NCBI GenBank assembly: GCA_013152945.1
Contig: JAADFL010000151.1
Span: 1 to 51,822, forward strand
DNA length: 51,822 nt
Source: Deltaproteobacteria bacterium
GTDB lineage: Bacteria > Myxococcota_A > JAADFL01
Reading direction: 5' to 3'
In this document: in pieces, positions 25,563 through 34,251 of the stretch
Layout of the letters: every line of letters begins with the position of its first letter
How positions within the stretch are numbered: position 1 is the stretch's first letter
The notes under the pieces: generated by a model
The model's input: the letters and a program-made list of their open reading frames with translations, nothing else
What the model was told of the DNA's origin: nothing
The model's database searches: none
Made by a program: the position numbers and the translations under genes

Positions 25563-26450
25563 TCATTTCCCGCAAGAAGGAGTCTCGTTGTCAAAGTCTT
25601 TGAAATCCTTTTCGGAACAGGAGATAGCTTTCTGGCACTCCTTGTCGTAAGCTATATCACACACATTTTCAACACCCTGTCCGCAAAGGGCCAGTTTTAG
25701 AGGATTCAGTGTGCTCGAGTTGCTGAATATGTATATCAGGGCCCGGAAGTCACCGACAGAATCCGGTGTAAAGTTTACCCGCATCATAGTTGAATCTCCC
25801 GGTGCCAGCTTAATCGGGTCGTCCGTCGAGGCCCATTCCCAATGCATGAATGCACATGCACTGTCTCCGCCATGAAGTTCGGTCTTGTTCGGATAGATCA
25901 AGAGATCCTTGTCACCGGTGTTGTCGAACAGGAACTCGGTATTATAGGCTACGGGTCTGCAATACCCACCTGAACAATACTGGTTCGACTTGCAGGTTTC
26001 CTTCTTTGTGCAGGTTTCATGGCACCAGCCATTGTCACATTCGCCGCCGCCGGGGCATGTGCCTCCATCAGGATTGCATTGCTTGCAATAACCAAACGTC
26101 TGGTTGGCACCTGTATCCGTATCCGTGTCCGTATCCGTATCCGTGTCCGTGTCCGTGTCCGTATCCGTGTCTGCATCCGTGTCCGTATCCGTGTCCGTAT
26201 CCGTGTCTGCATCCGTGTCCGTATCCGTATCGCCGGATGACTCGGGCATCCAGCAGAAAGATCCCTGCTCCGTGCAATCCCCTGCCTGCTTACACCTTGT
26301 CTCCTCCTCTCCCGAGACTCCTATGTTATTGAGAATACGTACATTCAGGTCTACGCTGATCCTGGGTCCCGTGTCACTGCCACAACCAGATACAATAAAG
26401 AACAGGCCTATCAAAACCACCTTGAACAAATTTACATTGGTCGAATTCAT
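25563..26450 (-). CDS. Lipoprotein with Asp-Thr linker, Cys-rich and HYDIN-like domains
   Basis: A 295-residue lipoprotein (lipobox VSGC, Cys 23; ATG at 26450 behind AAGGAGGGATGAC). A 60-residue N-terminal segment with a Cys pair leads into a long Asp-Thr linker (about residues 74-113), then a Cys-rich module with CPGGGECDNGWC and YCSGGYCRP. A 90-residue beta domain, FDNTGDKDLLIY ... LCGQG, resembles ASH/HYDIN Ig-like folds. The gene lies 37 bases after the FHA-type activator gene in the same direction, so they are probably co-transcribed. The lipoprotein could sense or display envelope state for the activator, but that is inference. Confidence 0.85.
   Translation of the reverse strand: MNSTNVNLFKVVLIGLFFIVSGCGSDTGPRISVDLNVRILNNIGVSGEEETRCKQAGDCTEQGSFCWMPESSGDTDTDTDADTDTDTDTDTDADTDTDTDTDTDTDTDTDTDTGANQTFGYCKQCNPDGGTCPGGGECDNGWCHETCTKKETCKSNQYCSGGYCRPVAYNTEFLFDNTGDKDLLIYPNKTELHGGDSACAFMHWEWASTDDPIKLAPGDSTMMRVNFTPDSVGDFRALIYIFSNSSTLNPLKLALCGQGVENVCDIAYDKECQKAISCSEKDFKDFDNETPSCGK
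26107..26231 (-). repeat. Hexanucleotide (Asp-Thr) repeat tract with 36-base tandem unit
   Basis: GAY-ACN repeats on the coding strand. A 36-base unit at 26161-26196 is repeated exactly at 26197-26226 for a further 30 bases, including the one Ala-coding variant, which indicates recent tandem duplication inside the linker. Confidence 0.8.
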
Positions 26451-26487
26451 GTCATCCCTCCTTTCATTTACGAACAAAATTTCCCGG

Positions 26488-27921
26488 TTATTTCTTGTCT
26501 TTTGGAGAAGAGCCTCCCTTTGGCCTGCTTCCGACTCCAGAAATGCCGGACACCCCCGTGCCCCTTCGTGAAGGCCGGCCCAAACCGTGCTTTTCCAAAA
26601 GATTGTATAGATGTTTCCTGTCTATGCCTGCTGTTCTTGCAGCACCTGCAATGCCGCCGGAGGAACGTAGCATTAATCTTTTGACGTACTCACGCTCGAA
26701 TACATCCAGGAGCTTTTCCTTTGCCTCCTTGAAAGGCATTGAATAATCCGGCACCAGGGATCCTGTTGGATGATCCTGCCTGACGCCCAACACACCGGGA
26801 GGACCGCCGGTCAGTCCATCTTCATCCAGGGCCAGGCTTCTCTCCACTGCATTTCGAAGTTCTCGAACATTACCCGGCCATGAATGGTTGAGCCAACGCT
26901 CTCTCACGGCTGGAGCAAGCTTTTCGAACTGTCCCGGCTTCCCTGCAAAACGATCGAACAACAACGGGATATCTTCGGGTCTTTCCCGCAATGGCGGCAT
27001 CCTGATGATTACAACCGACAATCGATAATAGAGATCTTCCCTGAACCTGCCGGAAGCCACTTCCAGGGCCAAATCCTTTTTGCTTGCAGCCACGACCCTT
27101 GCATCGAACTTGACAGGTTGATTCGATCCCAGCCTCACGAATACCCTCTCTTCAAATGCACGAAGCAATTTCGGCTGGAGTTCCAAGGGCAGATCGTCGA
27201 GTTCGTCTATGAACAGGGTGCCTCCTGTAGATGATTCTATGGCACCAACCCGGGAGCTTGACGCACCGGTGAATGCACCTTTGACATGGCCGAACAACTC
27301 GCTCTCGATGAGAGACTTTGCCACTGCGCCGCAATCGACCACGACGAGAGGTCCCTTCTCACGCTTACTGAACTCGTGCAAGGCATGGACCGCAGCTCCC
27401 TTGCCCGTTCCGGTCTCCCCCATAAGCAACACCGTTGCCTCTGTCGGGGCCACCTTTTCCAGCAAGGCGAATACCTCACGTATTGCCACCGACCTGCCGA
27501 TCATGCCCCCGAAAGATTCGCGTTCGGAAGGCGTTATGTGAACCGGATCATACTCGGTGCGAAACCTGAATACTACTTCCCCGGCCTTGATAACCGCACC
27601 AGGGCGTAAATAGGCCTCCCTGACAGGTGCGCCATCAAGTTCCGTACCGTTCGTACTTCCGAGGTCTTTGATCAGGTACCTTCCTCCCTCGTTCACTATC
27701 TCGAAGTGCTGCCTGCTTACAGTGACGTCCGGTATGGTAACGTCACAGTCCGGACTCTTTCCGATGACCACTCTGCTTTTGCTTATCGGGTGTATGCGGC
27801 CGGGGTCAGGGCCTTCAGTTTCCACCAGTGTGCATCGTTGGAGGCTCAAGCCTCCATATCCATCGGCCCTTATGGCCCTCGTAGCCAAGCCGGTCTGGGT
27901 TTCGTCATCCCTAATCGACAT
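26488..27921 (-). CDS. FHA-domain sigma-54 activator (enhancer-binding protein)
   Basis: A 477-residue regulator. An FHA domain (about residues 40-118) has the core VVIGKSPDCDVTIPD...VSRQHFEI and LIKDLGSTNGT, which recognises phosphothreonine. The sigma-54 AAA+ domain (about 138-370) has Walker A GETGTGKG, the sigma-54-contacting loop GAFTGA and Walker B GGTLFIDELDD. A Fis-type helix-turn-helix (GGIAGAARTAGIDRKHLYNLLEKHGL region, about 418-447) binds DNA. There is no receiver domain, so control is probably by a Ser/Thr kinase, as known for FHA-type activators of myxobacteria. No such kinase is in the window. It is divergent from pyruvate kinase and is the only local candidate to bind the GTAGAC palindromes. 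Confidence 0.93.
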   Translation of the reverse strand: MSIRDDETQTGLATRAIRADGYGGLSLQRCTLVETEGPDPGRIHPISKSRVVIGKSPDCDVTIPDVTVSRQHFEIVNEGGRYLIKDLGSTNGTELDGAPVREAYLRPGAVIKAGEVVFRFRTEYDPVHITPSERESFGGMIGRSVAIREVFALLEKVAPTEATVLLMGETGTGKGAAVHALHEFSKREKGPLVVVDCGAVAKSLIESELFGHVKGAFTGASSSRVGAIESSTGGTLFIDELDDLPLELQPKLLRAFEERVFVRLGSNQPVKFDARVVAASKKDLALEVASGRFREDLYYRLSVVIIRMPPLRERPEDIPLLFDRFAGKPGQFEKLAPAVRERWLNHSWPGNVRELRNAVERSLALDEDGLTGGPPGVLGVRQDHPTGSLVPDYSMPFKEAKEKLLDVFEREYVKRLMLRSSGGIAGAARTAGIDRKHLYNLLEKHGLGRPSRRGTGVSGISGVGSRPKGGSSPKDKK

Positions 27922-28084
27922 TCAATCCATCCAATCCTTGGTAGTATATGAATAGAGCGTACGTATGTAAAGAAAGAATCCAGGGCAGGAGGCGTTGTCC
28001 AGGACTATTCATTGACAATTCCAGGGAAAAAGGCGTTAGTTCTTTGCTAAAATTATTTCTGACGGAAAATCCGGAGGAAAAGAT

Positions 28085-29491
28085 ATGAGACGGACAAAGA
28101 TAGTCGTGACACTTGGACCCGCCACAGACTCGAACGATACCTTGTTGAAATTGATAGATGCAGGGATGGACGTGGCCAGGCTGAATTTTTCACATGGAGA
28201 TGAGCCCGGGCACAGGAAGCGGTTTCTCGCGGTAAGGGAGGCTTCCAGACAGACGGGCAAAGCGGTTGCGGTCATTGCTGACCTGGGCGGACCGAAAATA
28301 AGGCTAGGCCTATTGCCCGAGCACATGATTTTAAAGACCGGGAAAAAGATTACTCTGGTTCATGCAGAAAAGACCGATTCGACCGAGGTTCTCCCACATT
28401 CATACAGGCACCTGGCCGAAGAGGTGAAACCAGGGCAAAAAATTTTACTGGATGATGGCCGGATAGGTCTCCTGGTGAACAAGGTATCGGAAGAAAAGGT
28501 CCTGTGTACTGTTTTAAACGGGGGCCCGCTGTCGAGCCACAAGGGAATTAATTTGCCGGGATGCAACCTGTCCGCACCTGCTTTGACAGACAAGGACAAG
28601 AAAGATCTCGAATTTGCCAAGGCCCTTGGTGTGGATTTTTTTGCTCTGTCCTTTGTCAGAACCGCACAGGAGGTGCGGGAGACCAAATCATTGGCCGGCG
28701 ATATTCCGGTAATCGCAAAGATAGAGAAGCCTGAGGCGATAGACGACTTGGACGAAATCCTGGATATTGCAGACGGGGTGATGGTGGCCAGGGGAGACCT
28801 GGGAGTAGAGGTAGGCCACGAAAAAGTGCCGCTCTTACAAAAAAGAATAATCAGAATGGCAAACAAGCTCGCAAAGCCCGTGATTACAGCGACCCAGATG
28901 CTTGAATCCATGATCCACAATCCGTCGCCCACCAGGGCCGAGGTTTCCGATGTTGCAAATGCCGTGCTGGATGGGACCGATGCACTGATGCTTTCCGGAG
29001 AGACCGCAATTGGTGATTATCCTGTAGCATCAGTGAAAACCATGGCAAAGATTGCCCTTGAGGTCGAATCCAGTGATTACTACGAAAGCCATATGAAAGA
29101 GCCGGGGATACGTATCAGCTCTTTCTCCAATGCTATTGCCGATGGTGCAGCCGAGATAGCAAGGACTCTCAACCTGGCCGCCATTGCGGTGTACACCGAA
29201 TCGGGCATGAGTGCGGCCCTGGTGAGCGCCCACAGGCCCAGGGCCCAGGTTATTGCCCTGTCCAGGCATGAAAAGGTGATTCGAAGGATGTGTCTCTATT
29301 GGGGCGTTCATTCATATTTCGGAGATTGGGCCATAGACGTAAAGGAACTCCAGCAAAAGGCTGAAAGCAAACTGATTGAGCGCGGCGTAGTAAAACCCGG
29401 AGACGAGATAGCCATGACATTTGGATTCACAAACCTTGATTCTCCGATACAAACCACCACGTTGAAACTCTGGCGGATTGAAGGCGAATAA
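28085..29491 (+). CDS. pyk: Pyruvate kinase
   Basis: A 468-residue glycolytic enzyme converting phosphoenolpyruvate and ADP to pyruvate and ATP. The N-terminus TKIVVTLGPA and NFSHGD contains substrate-binding residues. VIAKIEKPEAIDDLDEI has the catalytic Lys, VMVARGDLGVEV the metal-binding acid, and ATQMLESMI with SGETAIGDYP completes the active site. The length and C-terminal allosteric domain are normal. GGAGG seven bases upstream of the ATG fixes the start. It is monocistronic and flanked by the divergent activator gene and a convergent rsmI gene. Confidence 0.97.
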   Translation: MRRTKIVVTLGPATDSNDTLLKLIDAGMDVARLNFSHGDEPGHRKRFLAVREASRQTGKAVAVIADLGGPKIRLGLLPEHMILKTGKKITLVHAEKTDSTEVLPHSYRHLAEEVKPGQKILLDDGRIGLLVNKVSEEKVLCTVLNGGPLSSHKGINLPGCNLSAPALTDKDKKDLEFAKALGVDFFALSFVRTAQEVRETKSLAGDIPVIAKIEKPEAIDDLDEILDIADGVMVARGDLGVEVGHEKVPLLQKRIIRMANKLAKPVITATQMLESMIHNPSPTRAEVSDVANAVLDGTDALMLSGETAIGDYPVASVKTMAKIALEVESSDYYESHMKEPGIRISSFSNAIADGAAEIARTLNLAAIAVYTESGMSAALVSAHRPRAQVIALSRHEKVIRRMCLYWGVHSYFGDWAIDVKELQQKAESKLIERGVVKPGDEIAMTFGFTNLDSPIQTTTLKLWRIEGE

Positions 29492-29533
29492 AGTAAAATC
29501 GGTTTCTTGCCTTGTCGTAAAAAAGAAAGCTTG

Positions 29534-30823
29534 TCAGTTTCGGTTGCGAACAGTCACTTTCATTACTGAAGACGGCTCCCTCATGAGTGCAACCATTTTC
29601 CGATCAACCTGTGCCGCGGTCATTTCGGCTTCCACGCCCAGGGTTTTCCTGCAATTGAACCTGCTCCTGCGAAATACAATGGACTTGTTGCTGGAAAATC
29701 TCGGATTCCTTGTTGCCCTGAATACAGCAGTCATGGAATCGACCTGTAAAACCACTTCAATCTCGTCGGACAAGATCGAAAAATCCAAGTCTCCAATCGA
29801 TGCTGAAACACCGAGAACACAGGTCTCCCTGGGGGTAAGAATTTCTTCCGCCTTGAATTCCATGGTTTTTTCATGAGTTGCCCTGATTTTCTCGTGTCCC
29901 CTGCATACAAAGCTGACATGGGCTTTCTGTCTTTTTCCACTCGTTTCAACGCCTTGCTTTTCTTGTTCACCTGCTTCAAGCAAGAGCTTGTAGGCCCGGC
30001 TTTTCGAAAAACCGGATTTAGCCGCAAGGGCCTTGGCAACCCCTGACATAGACATGCCCGATTGTCTCATTTTCTCCAGATCGACACTAAAATCCTTTGG
30101 AATTGCAATTGGATTATCGGCGGCCGAAATACTTTCGGATTTCGTCTCCACCACCACGACACACTCTCCTCTTGGTTCTTCGGTAAGCATGGCTATTACT
30201 TCGGGCAATCTTCCCCGCATGATCTCCTCGTGAGTCTTTGTGAGTTCTCTTGCAATCATTACTTGCACTTCTCCCAACACATGAAAGATATCTTCAAGCA
30301 AGCTTCGAATTCTCCTTGGCGACTCGTACATGACCAAGGGTTTGTTAAGGGATGCGCTTACTTCTATTTCCTGTCTGCGCTTCTTCCTGCTTCTTGGCAG
30401 AAACCCGATGAAAACATAACCCTTTCCGGCCAAACCGGACACAGAGATGGCCGCAACTGCCGCACACGGCCCAGGCACGGGCACGGTCCTGAATCCGGCG
30501 TCTGCAACAGCCTTGACCACCTTACCGCCGGGGTCGGAAATACCCGGAGTCCCGGCATCTGTCATAAGGGCAATGTCCTTGCCCTTTCCAAGGTAATCCA
30601 ATATTTTTGGAATCCTGCGTTCCTGGTTGTACGAATGACAAGACATGACAGGTTTCTTTATTTGGTTGCGTGACATCAGACGCCGTGCCGTCCTTGTGTC
30701 TTCGGCAGCCACAATGTCCACGGACCCAATGACGTCGAGTGCCCTTTTCGAAATGTCTTCATCATTGCCTATAGGCGTTGCAACCACGAACAATCGGCCG
30801 CAAAGGCCTGGCCTTGATCCGGA
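29534..30823 (-). CDS. rsmI: RsmI-type 16S rRNA C1402 2'-O-methyltransferase with C-terminal DUF371 domain
   Basis: A protein of about 429 residues, against about 280 for ordinary RsmI. Residues 1-230 are the tetrapyrrole-methylase-like catalytic part: LFVVATPIGN, AAEDTRTARRL, ALMTDAGTPGISDPG and PVPGPCAA are RsmI signatures for methylating C1402 in helix 44. A helix-turn-helix segment (about 258-285) is the usual RsmI tail. Residues about 303-426 are extra and read like DUF371, best known from archaea: CRGHEKIRATHEKTMEF, LTPRETCVLGVSA and a late NCRKTLGVEA. ATG at 30823 has GGAGG ten bases upstream and lies five bases after the stop of the KamB/NpmA-like gene, so the two are translationally coupled. 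The function of the DUF371 part is unknown. Confidence 0.9.
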   Translation of the reverse strand, partial: SGSRPGLCGRLFVVATPIGNDEDISKRALDVIGSVDIVAAEDTRTARRLMSRNQIKKPVMSCHSYNQERRIPKILDYLGKGKDIALMTDAGTPGISDPGGKVVKAVADAGFRTVPVPGPCAAVAAISVSGLAGKGYVFIGFLPRSRKKRRQEIEVSASLNKPLVMYESPRRIRSLLEDIFHVLGEVQVMIARELTKTHEEIMRGRLPEVIAMLTEEPRGECVVVVETKSESISAADNPIAIPKDFSVDLEKMRQSGMSMSGVAKALAAKSGFSKSRAYKLLLEAGEQEKQGVETSGKRQKAHVSFVCRGHEKIRATHEKTMEFKAEEILTPRETCVLGVSASIGDLDFSILSDEIEVVLQVDSMTAVFRATRNPRFSSNKSIVFRRSRFNCRKTLGVEAEMTAAQVDRKMVALMREPSSVMKVTVRNRN

Positions 30824-30828
30824 CATAT

Positions 30829-31527
30829 CTATGGTTCCTCCGTTTCCTGCTTGATTCCCTGAATATCGAATGTTTCCCTGCGGCTGGCCCTGGATAGTCT
30901 TTTGCCCCATGTCGATACCAACGGCGGATCTCCCGGCGGCAATCTCCTGCAACCGATGGTTCGTATTCCAACAAGATCCAAGGCCGGGACCAGGCGGCTT
31001 TCCAGGTAGGCTTGGTCCAGATTTGGAAGGCCGAGTCTTTTTGCCAGGCCGTCCATCTCGAAAACATGGGTGTTTATCAGTAATCTTATTTCACAGCCCG
31101 GCCTTGCAAGTCTCGAAATATTCGCAAGCGCTTCATGGCTTGCATTTGCAATCGCCCTTAAAAGAGCGGCCCATGGGTACAAGACTGTGATCATGTCAGC
31201 TTGTCCGGACAGGCAGGATGGAGGGTGTTCGAGTTCTCCCCGAACCATGATAAGGTTGTCGACACCTCCCCTGGACATCTTTCTCGATGCCCTGAATGCT
31301 GTTTTTTTCATTACCTCGAAATTTGGATCCATCCCGACACAAAAAGTATCCCGGTGCTCTCTGGCCCATCGCAGGGGAAACTTGCCGTCACCTGTTCCAA
31401 TATCGATCAGCACTCTTTTGTACCGGCTTTTCAATGTTTCGAACTCCAGGCTGGAAAGGCAATGCATCCCTGTTCCGATTCCGGTCACAATATCAAGCCC
31501 GCACCCAATCTTTTCCATGAACCACAT
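30829..31527 (-). CDS. KamB/NpmA-like 16S rRNA (adenine1408-N1)-methyltransferase
   Basis: A 232-residue class I methyltransferase. IDIGTGDGKFP (44-49 core) binds S-adenosylmethionine. MSRGGVDNLIMV, TVLYPWAALL (Pro-Trp 118-119), LGLPNL and STWGKRL (Trp 207) fit the A1408 methyltransferase family in order and spacing. The two Trp residues correspond to those that grip the flipped adenine in NpmA. These enzymes give aminoglycoside resistance in producers and pathogens, and chromosomal homologues of unknown role exist. The start is uncertain: ATG at 31527 and an in-frame ATG at 31518 both have weak ribosome sites. Coupled to rsmI, whose product methylates a nucleotide of the same helix. Activity is predicted, not shown. 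Confidence 0.85.
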   Translation of the reverse strand: MWFMEKIGCGLDIVTGIGTGMHCLSSLEFETLKSRYKRVLIDIGTGDGKFPLRWAREHRDTFCVGMDPNFEVMKKTAFRASRKMSRGGVDNLIMVRGELEHPPSCLSGQADMITVLYPWAALLRAIANASHEALANISRLARPGCEIRLLINTHVFEMDGLAKRLGLPNLDQAYLESRLVPALDLVGIRTIGCRRLPPGDPPLVSTWGKRLSRASRRETFDIQGIKQETEEP

Positions 31528-31654
31528 GATTTCAGATCAAGCCATTGTGAGCAAGTACGGTCGTGCTGAATGTCTTTTTGACAACATATTTTGGGCAATA
31601 TAAATGTCCAAATTTTAAAATCTGTTTTTGATATTTCGCTGCAGCCGTATTTTT

Positions 31655-31663
31655 TGCTATTCT
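31655..31663 (+). promoter_or_regulatory. Extended -10 promoter candidate for the zinc-ribbon operon
   Basis: TGCTATTCT is an extended -10 box (TG-n-TATTCT). The matching -35 position has only TTCGCT. Transcription would start near 31670, about 46 bases before the ATG at 31716. Confidence 0.35.
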
Positions 31664-31715
31664 GATAACAGCATTTGCCCATATGCGGTTCTATCATGCC
31701 GCTGGAGGAATTAAA

Positions 31716-31997
31716 ATGGCATGGGAATGTACACAGTGCGGTTTTACGATCGAGTCCAATACCCCTCCCATGGAATGCCCGGAGTGCGGCGCGGACCAGG
31801 AGATGCTCATGTGGGTCCAGGATGCAGAGACCGATACAGAGGAGGACGTGTATGATGAAAATGATGACTTTATTGAAGGCCTCCAAGAGGATGTTGAAAA
31901 AGAAGACTCTGAAGATGATGATGAAGAGCATGTTCCGGAATTGGGGGAGGAATTCGGTGTCTTCTTCGAGCCTGATGACAGCCCGGAAGAAGAATAG
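31716..31997 (+). CDS. Small rubredoxin/zinc-ribbon protein with acidic tail
   Basis: A 93-residue protein. The first 35 residues form a four-Cys knuckle, CTQCG and CPECG, typical of rubredoxin-like or zinc-ribbon domains that bind iron or zinc. The remaining 55 residues are highly acidic, with runs of Asp and Glu, and probably disordered. GGAGG seven bases upstream of the ATG at 31716 defines the start. It is first in a plus-strand run with a lipoprotein, a hydrolase and a methyltransferase-like membrane protein. Role unknown. Confidence 0.85.
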   Translation: MAWECTQCGFTIESNTPPMECPECGADQEMLMWVQDAETDTEEDVYDENDDFIEGLQEDVEKEDSEDDDEEHVPELGEEFGVFFEPDDSPEEE

Positions 31998-32051
31998 ATA
32001 AGGTTATTCGTTAGCCATGCATGCAAGACAATTCCTTGGATACCGCGAACC

Positions 32052-33182
32052 ATGACGAATCTGAAGAGCATGTTTTCGAGTTTGTACCCGCTGTTCATGT
32101 TGTTTTTGCCTGCCATACATCTTGGATGCGCTGTCGATGACAGCGGAAAACCGTGCGGTACTTGTGGTGAGGGACGCATTTGCAACCTGGGTCTATGTAT
32201 GGATGTTTCGATAGACCTGCCCAGGGATGCAGGGCCCCATGACTTCGACACTGAATGGTGGTATTACACCGGCCATTTGCAAAAAGACAATCAACGATTC
32301 GGCTTCGAGGTAACGGCTTTCTCTTATGATATAAATGGAACGCCTGCGTACATGTGCCACGTGGGATTTACGGACCAGCCTGCTCAAGCCCACTATCACA
32401 CGGACGGGATTACCTTTGAGCCGGCTCGATGGTCTTCGTCACCCTTGATTCTGGAGGTAATGACGTGCAGGATTGAACTTTCAGGAGACGGACACGATCA
32501 TATTACAGGCAGGATTCCGGATGGCAAGGAGAGAGATGGAAATCCAGGGGAATGGTTGATTGATCTCTTTGTCCAGCCGGTGAAGAGACCGGTATTTCAT
32601 GGCAGAGGCGGAATTATTCAAATGAGCGACAATGGTGGAAACAGTTGGTACTATTCGTACACCAGGCTCTCGGCTCGAGGCAGTATAACCACTCCCAGGA
32701 CAGGCAAGCTGGATGTGCAGGGAATAGCCTGGATGGATCACCAGTGGGGTGATTTCAACGTGAACCAGTTCAAGGGCTGGGACTGGTGGAGCGTTCAACT
32801 CGACGATGATTATGAACTGATGCTCTTCAAGTTCAGGGACTGGCAGAACCGCCCCGCAGGGGGTGCCGGCACGATTATACTGCCCAAAGGCGACTTCATT
32901 CCAATCAAGGACCAGGACATCCATATCAAGCCCTTGAGGACCTGGAAGAGCACTCATACCGACGGGATATACCCAATGGACTGGGATATCGACATCCTGG
33001 ACGATTCCTGGCACCTGGAAGTCAGGAGCGTACTGGATGACCAGGAAATGTACAATCCTGCACAGAATTACTGGGAAGGTTTGGTCGACATAACCGGTGT
33101 AAGGGACGGCTGCAAGATCAGAGGGGCCGGTTACACCGAGTTGAGTGGATACGCAACAGATCCCTTGGATCCGAAGCCATGA
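32052..33182 (+). CDS. CrtC/AttH-like lipocalin-fold lipoprotein
   Basis: A 376-residue lipoprotein (lipobox HLGC, Cys about 26) with a short Cys-rich knot (PCGTCGEGRICNLGLC). The rest fits the carotenoid hydratase (CrtC) / AttH family: DFDTEWWYYTGHL near the start, a central GRGGIIQMSDNGGNSWYYSYTR, then WMDHQWGDF. These double-lipocalin proteins bind or hydrate hydrophobic molecules. The usual cofactor-independent hydratases act on carotenoids, but no carotenoid genes are near. It is 54 bases after the zinc-ribbon gene. Surface exposure and substrate are inferred. Confidence 0.85.
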   Translation: MTNLKSMFSSLYPLFMLFLPAIHLGCAVDDSGKPCGTCGEGRICNLGLCMDVSIDLPRDAGPHDFDTEWWYYTGHLQKDNQRFGFEVTAFSYDINGTPAYMCHVGFTDQPAQAHYHTDGITFEPARWSSSPLILEVMTCRIELSGDGHDHITGRIPDGKERDGNPGEWLIDLFVQPVKRPVFHGRGGIIQMSDNGGNSWYYSYTRLSARGSITTPRTGKLDVQGIAWMDHQWGDFNVNQFKGWDWWSVQLDDDYELMLFKFRDWQNRPAGGAGTIILPKGDFIPIKDQDIHIKPLRTWKSTHTDGIYPMDWDIDILDDSWHLEVRSVLDDQEMYNPAQNYWEGLVDITGVRDGCKIRGAGYTELSGYATDPLDPKP

Positions 33183-33210
33183 GGTCAACAGACAAAGGAG
33201 AGCCCGTAAA

Positions 33211-34218
33211 TTGACTGCCAAGCAAAGAGACAGCTCAAAAAAGCCAAGGACGAGGCATGTCTTTGTTTGGGTATTGGTGCTGATGACAGTGGCGGGCTTG
33301 TGGATTGCTGACAGGGGAATTTCTCCTGCCGGCCCAAAAGACAGTGCATGGGTGAAGAAAACCTCGACCTTTTCGAGGAACCTCGTGGTCAACGGGCACA
33401 ATATCAGGTTGCTGGAGATAGGATCGGGTGAACCGGTCCTCTTGTTGCATGGTTGGGCGGATTCGACCTACACCTGGAGACAACTAATCAGCAGGCTCAA
33501 AAACAGGTTCAGGCTGGTGGCATTCGACTGGCCGGGTTTCGGATTTTCCGATAAGTGTAATATGCCGCTTTCCTATTTTGAACTCGCTGCTGTCGCAGCA
33601 TCCGTGATGGATGCCTTAAGTGTGCGTTCGGCCTTTGTGGTCGGCAACTCCATGGGCGGGGCCGCAGCACTCCAGCTTGCAGCGGATTACCCCGAAAGGG
33701 TAAAGGCTCTTGCATTGCTGGATCCTGCGGCAGGAATGAATGAAAGTGACGGGCCTTGGATCAAGCGGATTGTACTTGCACCGGCGTCCGGCAGGATATC
33801 GACTTTTCTCATGGGCAGGCTGGCTTTTAAAATCGGGCTCGAATCGGCCGTGTTCAGGGATGACCTGGTATCGGACAAGGTGGTTGAAGAGATGTACCTA
33901 CCTTTAATGTCACGCGGAGGACGGTCTGCCATGGTAAAGCAACTTAACGAGATCATGGAGAGACCGGTCACGATGAATGTGATCAGAAGGGTATCGGCTC
34001 CAACCTTGCTTATATGGGGGGCGAGAGATGCTTGGGTTCCCCTGGACTGTGCAAAAAGGCTTTCTTCCTGGCTTAAAGGTTCGATATTAAAGATTATACC
34101 AAATTGCGGTCACTTGCCGCAGTGGGAAGCCCCGGACGAAACAGCCGGGGCTATCAAAGGGTTTTTCAGCAGATTCCAAGGCCCGGCCGGTACTGGCAGT
34201 GCCGCTGAAAGGCTGTAA
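33211..34218 (+). CDS. Membrane-anchored alpha/beta hydrolase
   Basis: A 335-residue protein starting at a TTG (33211) with AAAGGAGAG about eight bases upstream. An in-frame ATG at 33145 would overlap the previous gene by 38 bases and lacks a ribosome site. One membrane helix near residues 17-33 is followed by a classic alpha/beta hydrolase: LLLHGWADS (oxyanion site), nucleophile elbow GNSMGG, acid in RDAWVPLD and His in CGHLPQWE. This is the MhpC/epoxide-hydrolase-like group. Substrate unknown; it may act in the periplasm because the domain follows the helix. Confidence 0.88.
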   Translation: MTAKQRDSSKKPRTRHVFVWVLVLMTVAGLWIADRGISPAGPKDSAWVKKTSTFSRNLVVNGHNIRLLEIGSGEPVLLLHGWADSTYTWRQLISRLKNRFRLVAFDWPGFGFSDKCNMPLSYFELAAVAASVMDALSVRSAFVVGNSMGGAAALQLAADYPERVKALALLDPAAGMNESDGPWIKRIVLAPASGRISTFLMGRLAFKIGLESAVFRDDLVSDKVVEEMYLPLMSRGGRSAMVKQLNEIMERPVTMNVIRRVSAPTLLIWGARDAWVPLDCAKRLSSWLKGSILKIIPNCGHLPQWEAPDETAGAIKGFFSRFQGPAGTGSAAERL

Positions 34219-34251
34219 CAGGGATAAGGAATCACGCTTGGAGGTCTGGCA

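Noticed and set aside
28012-28017. TTGACA upstream of pyruvate kinase as a -35 box
   Set aside because: No acceptable -10 box lies 16-18 bases downstream; the promoter cannot be placed with confidence.
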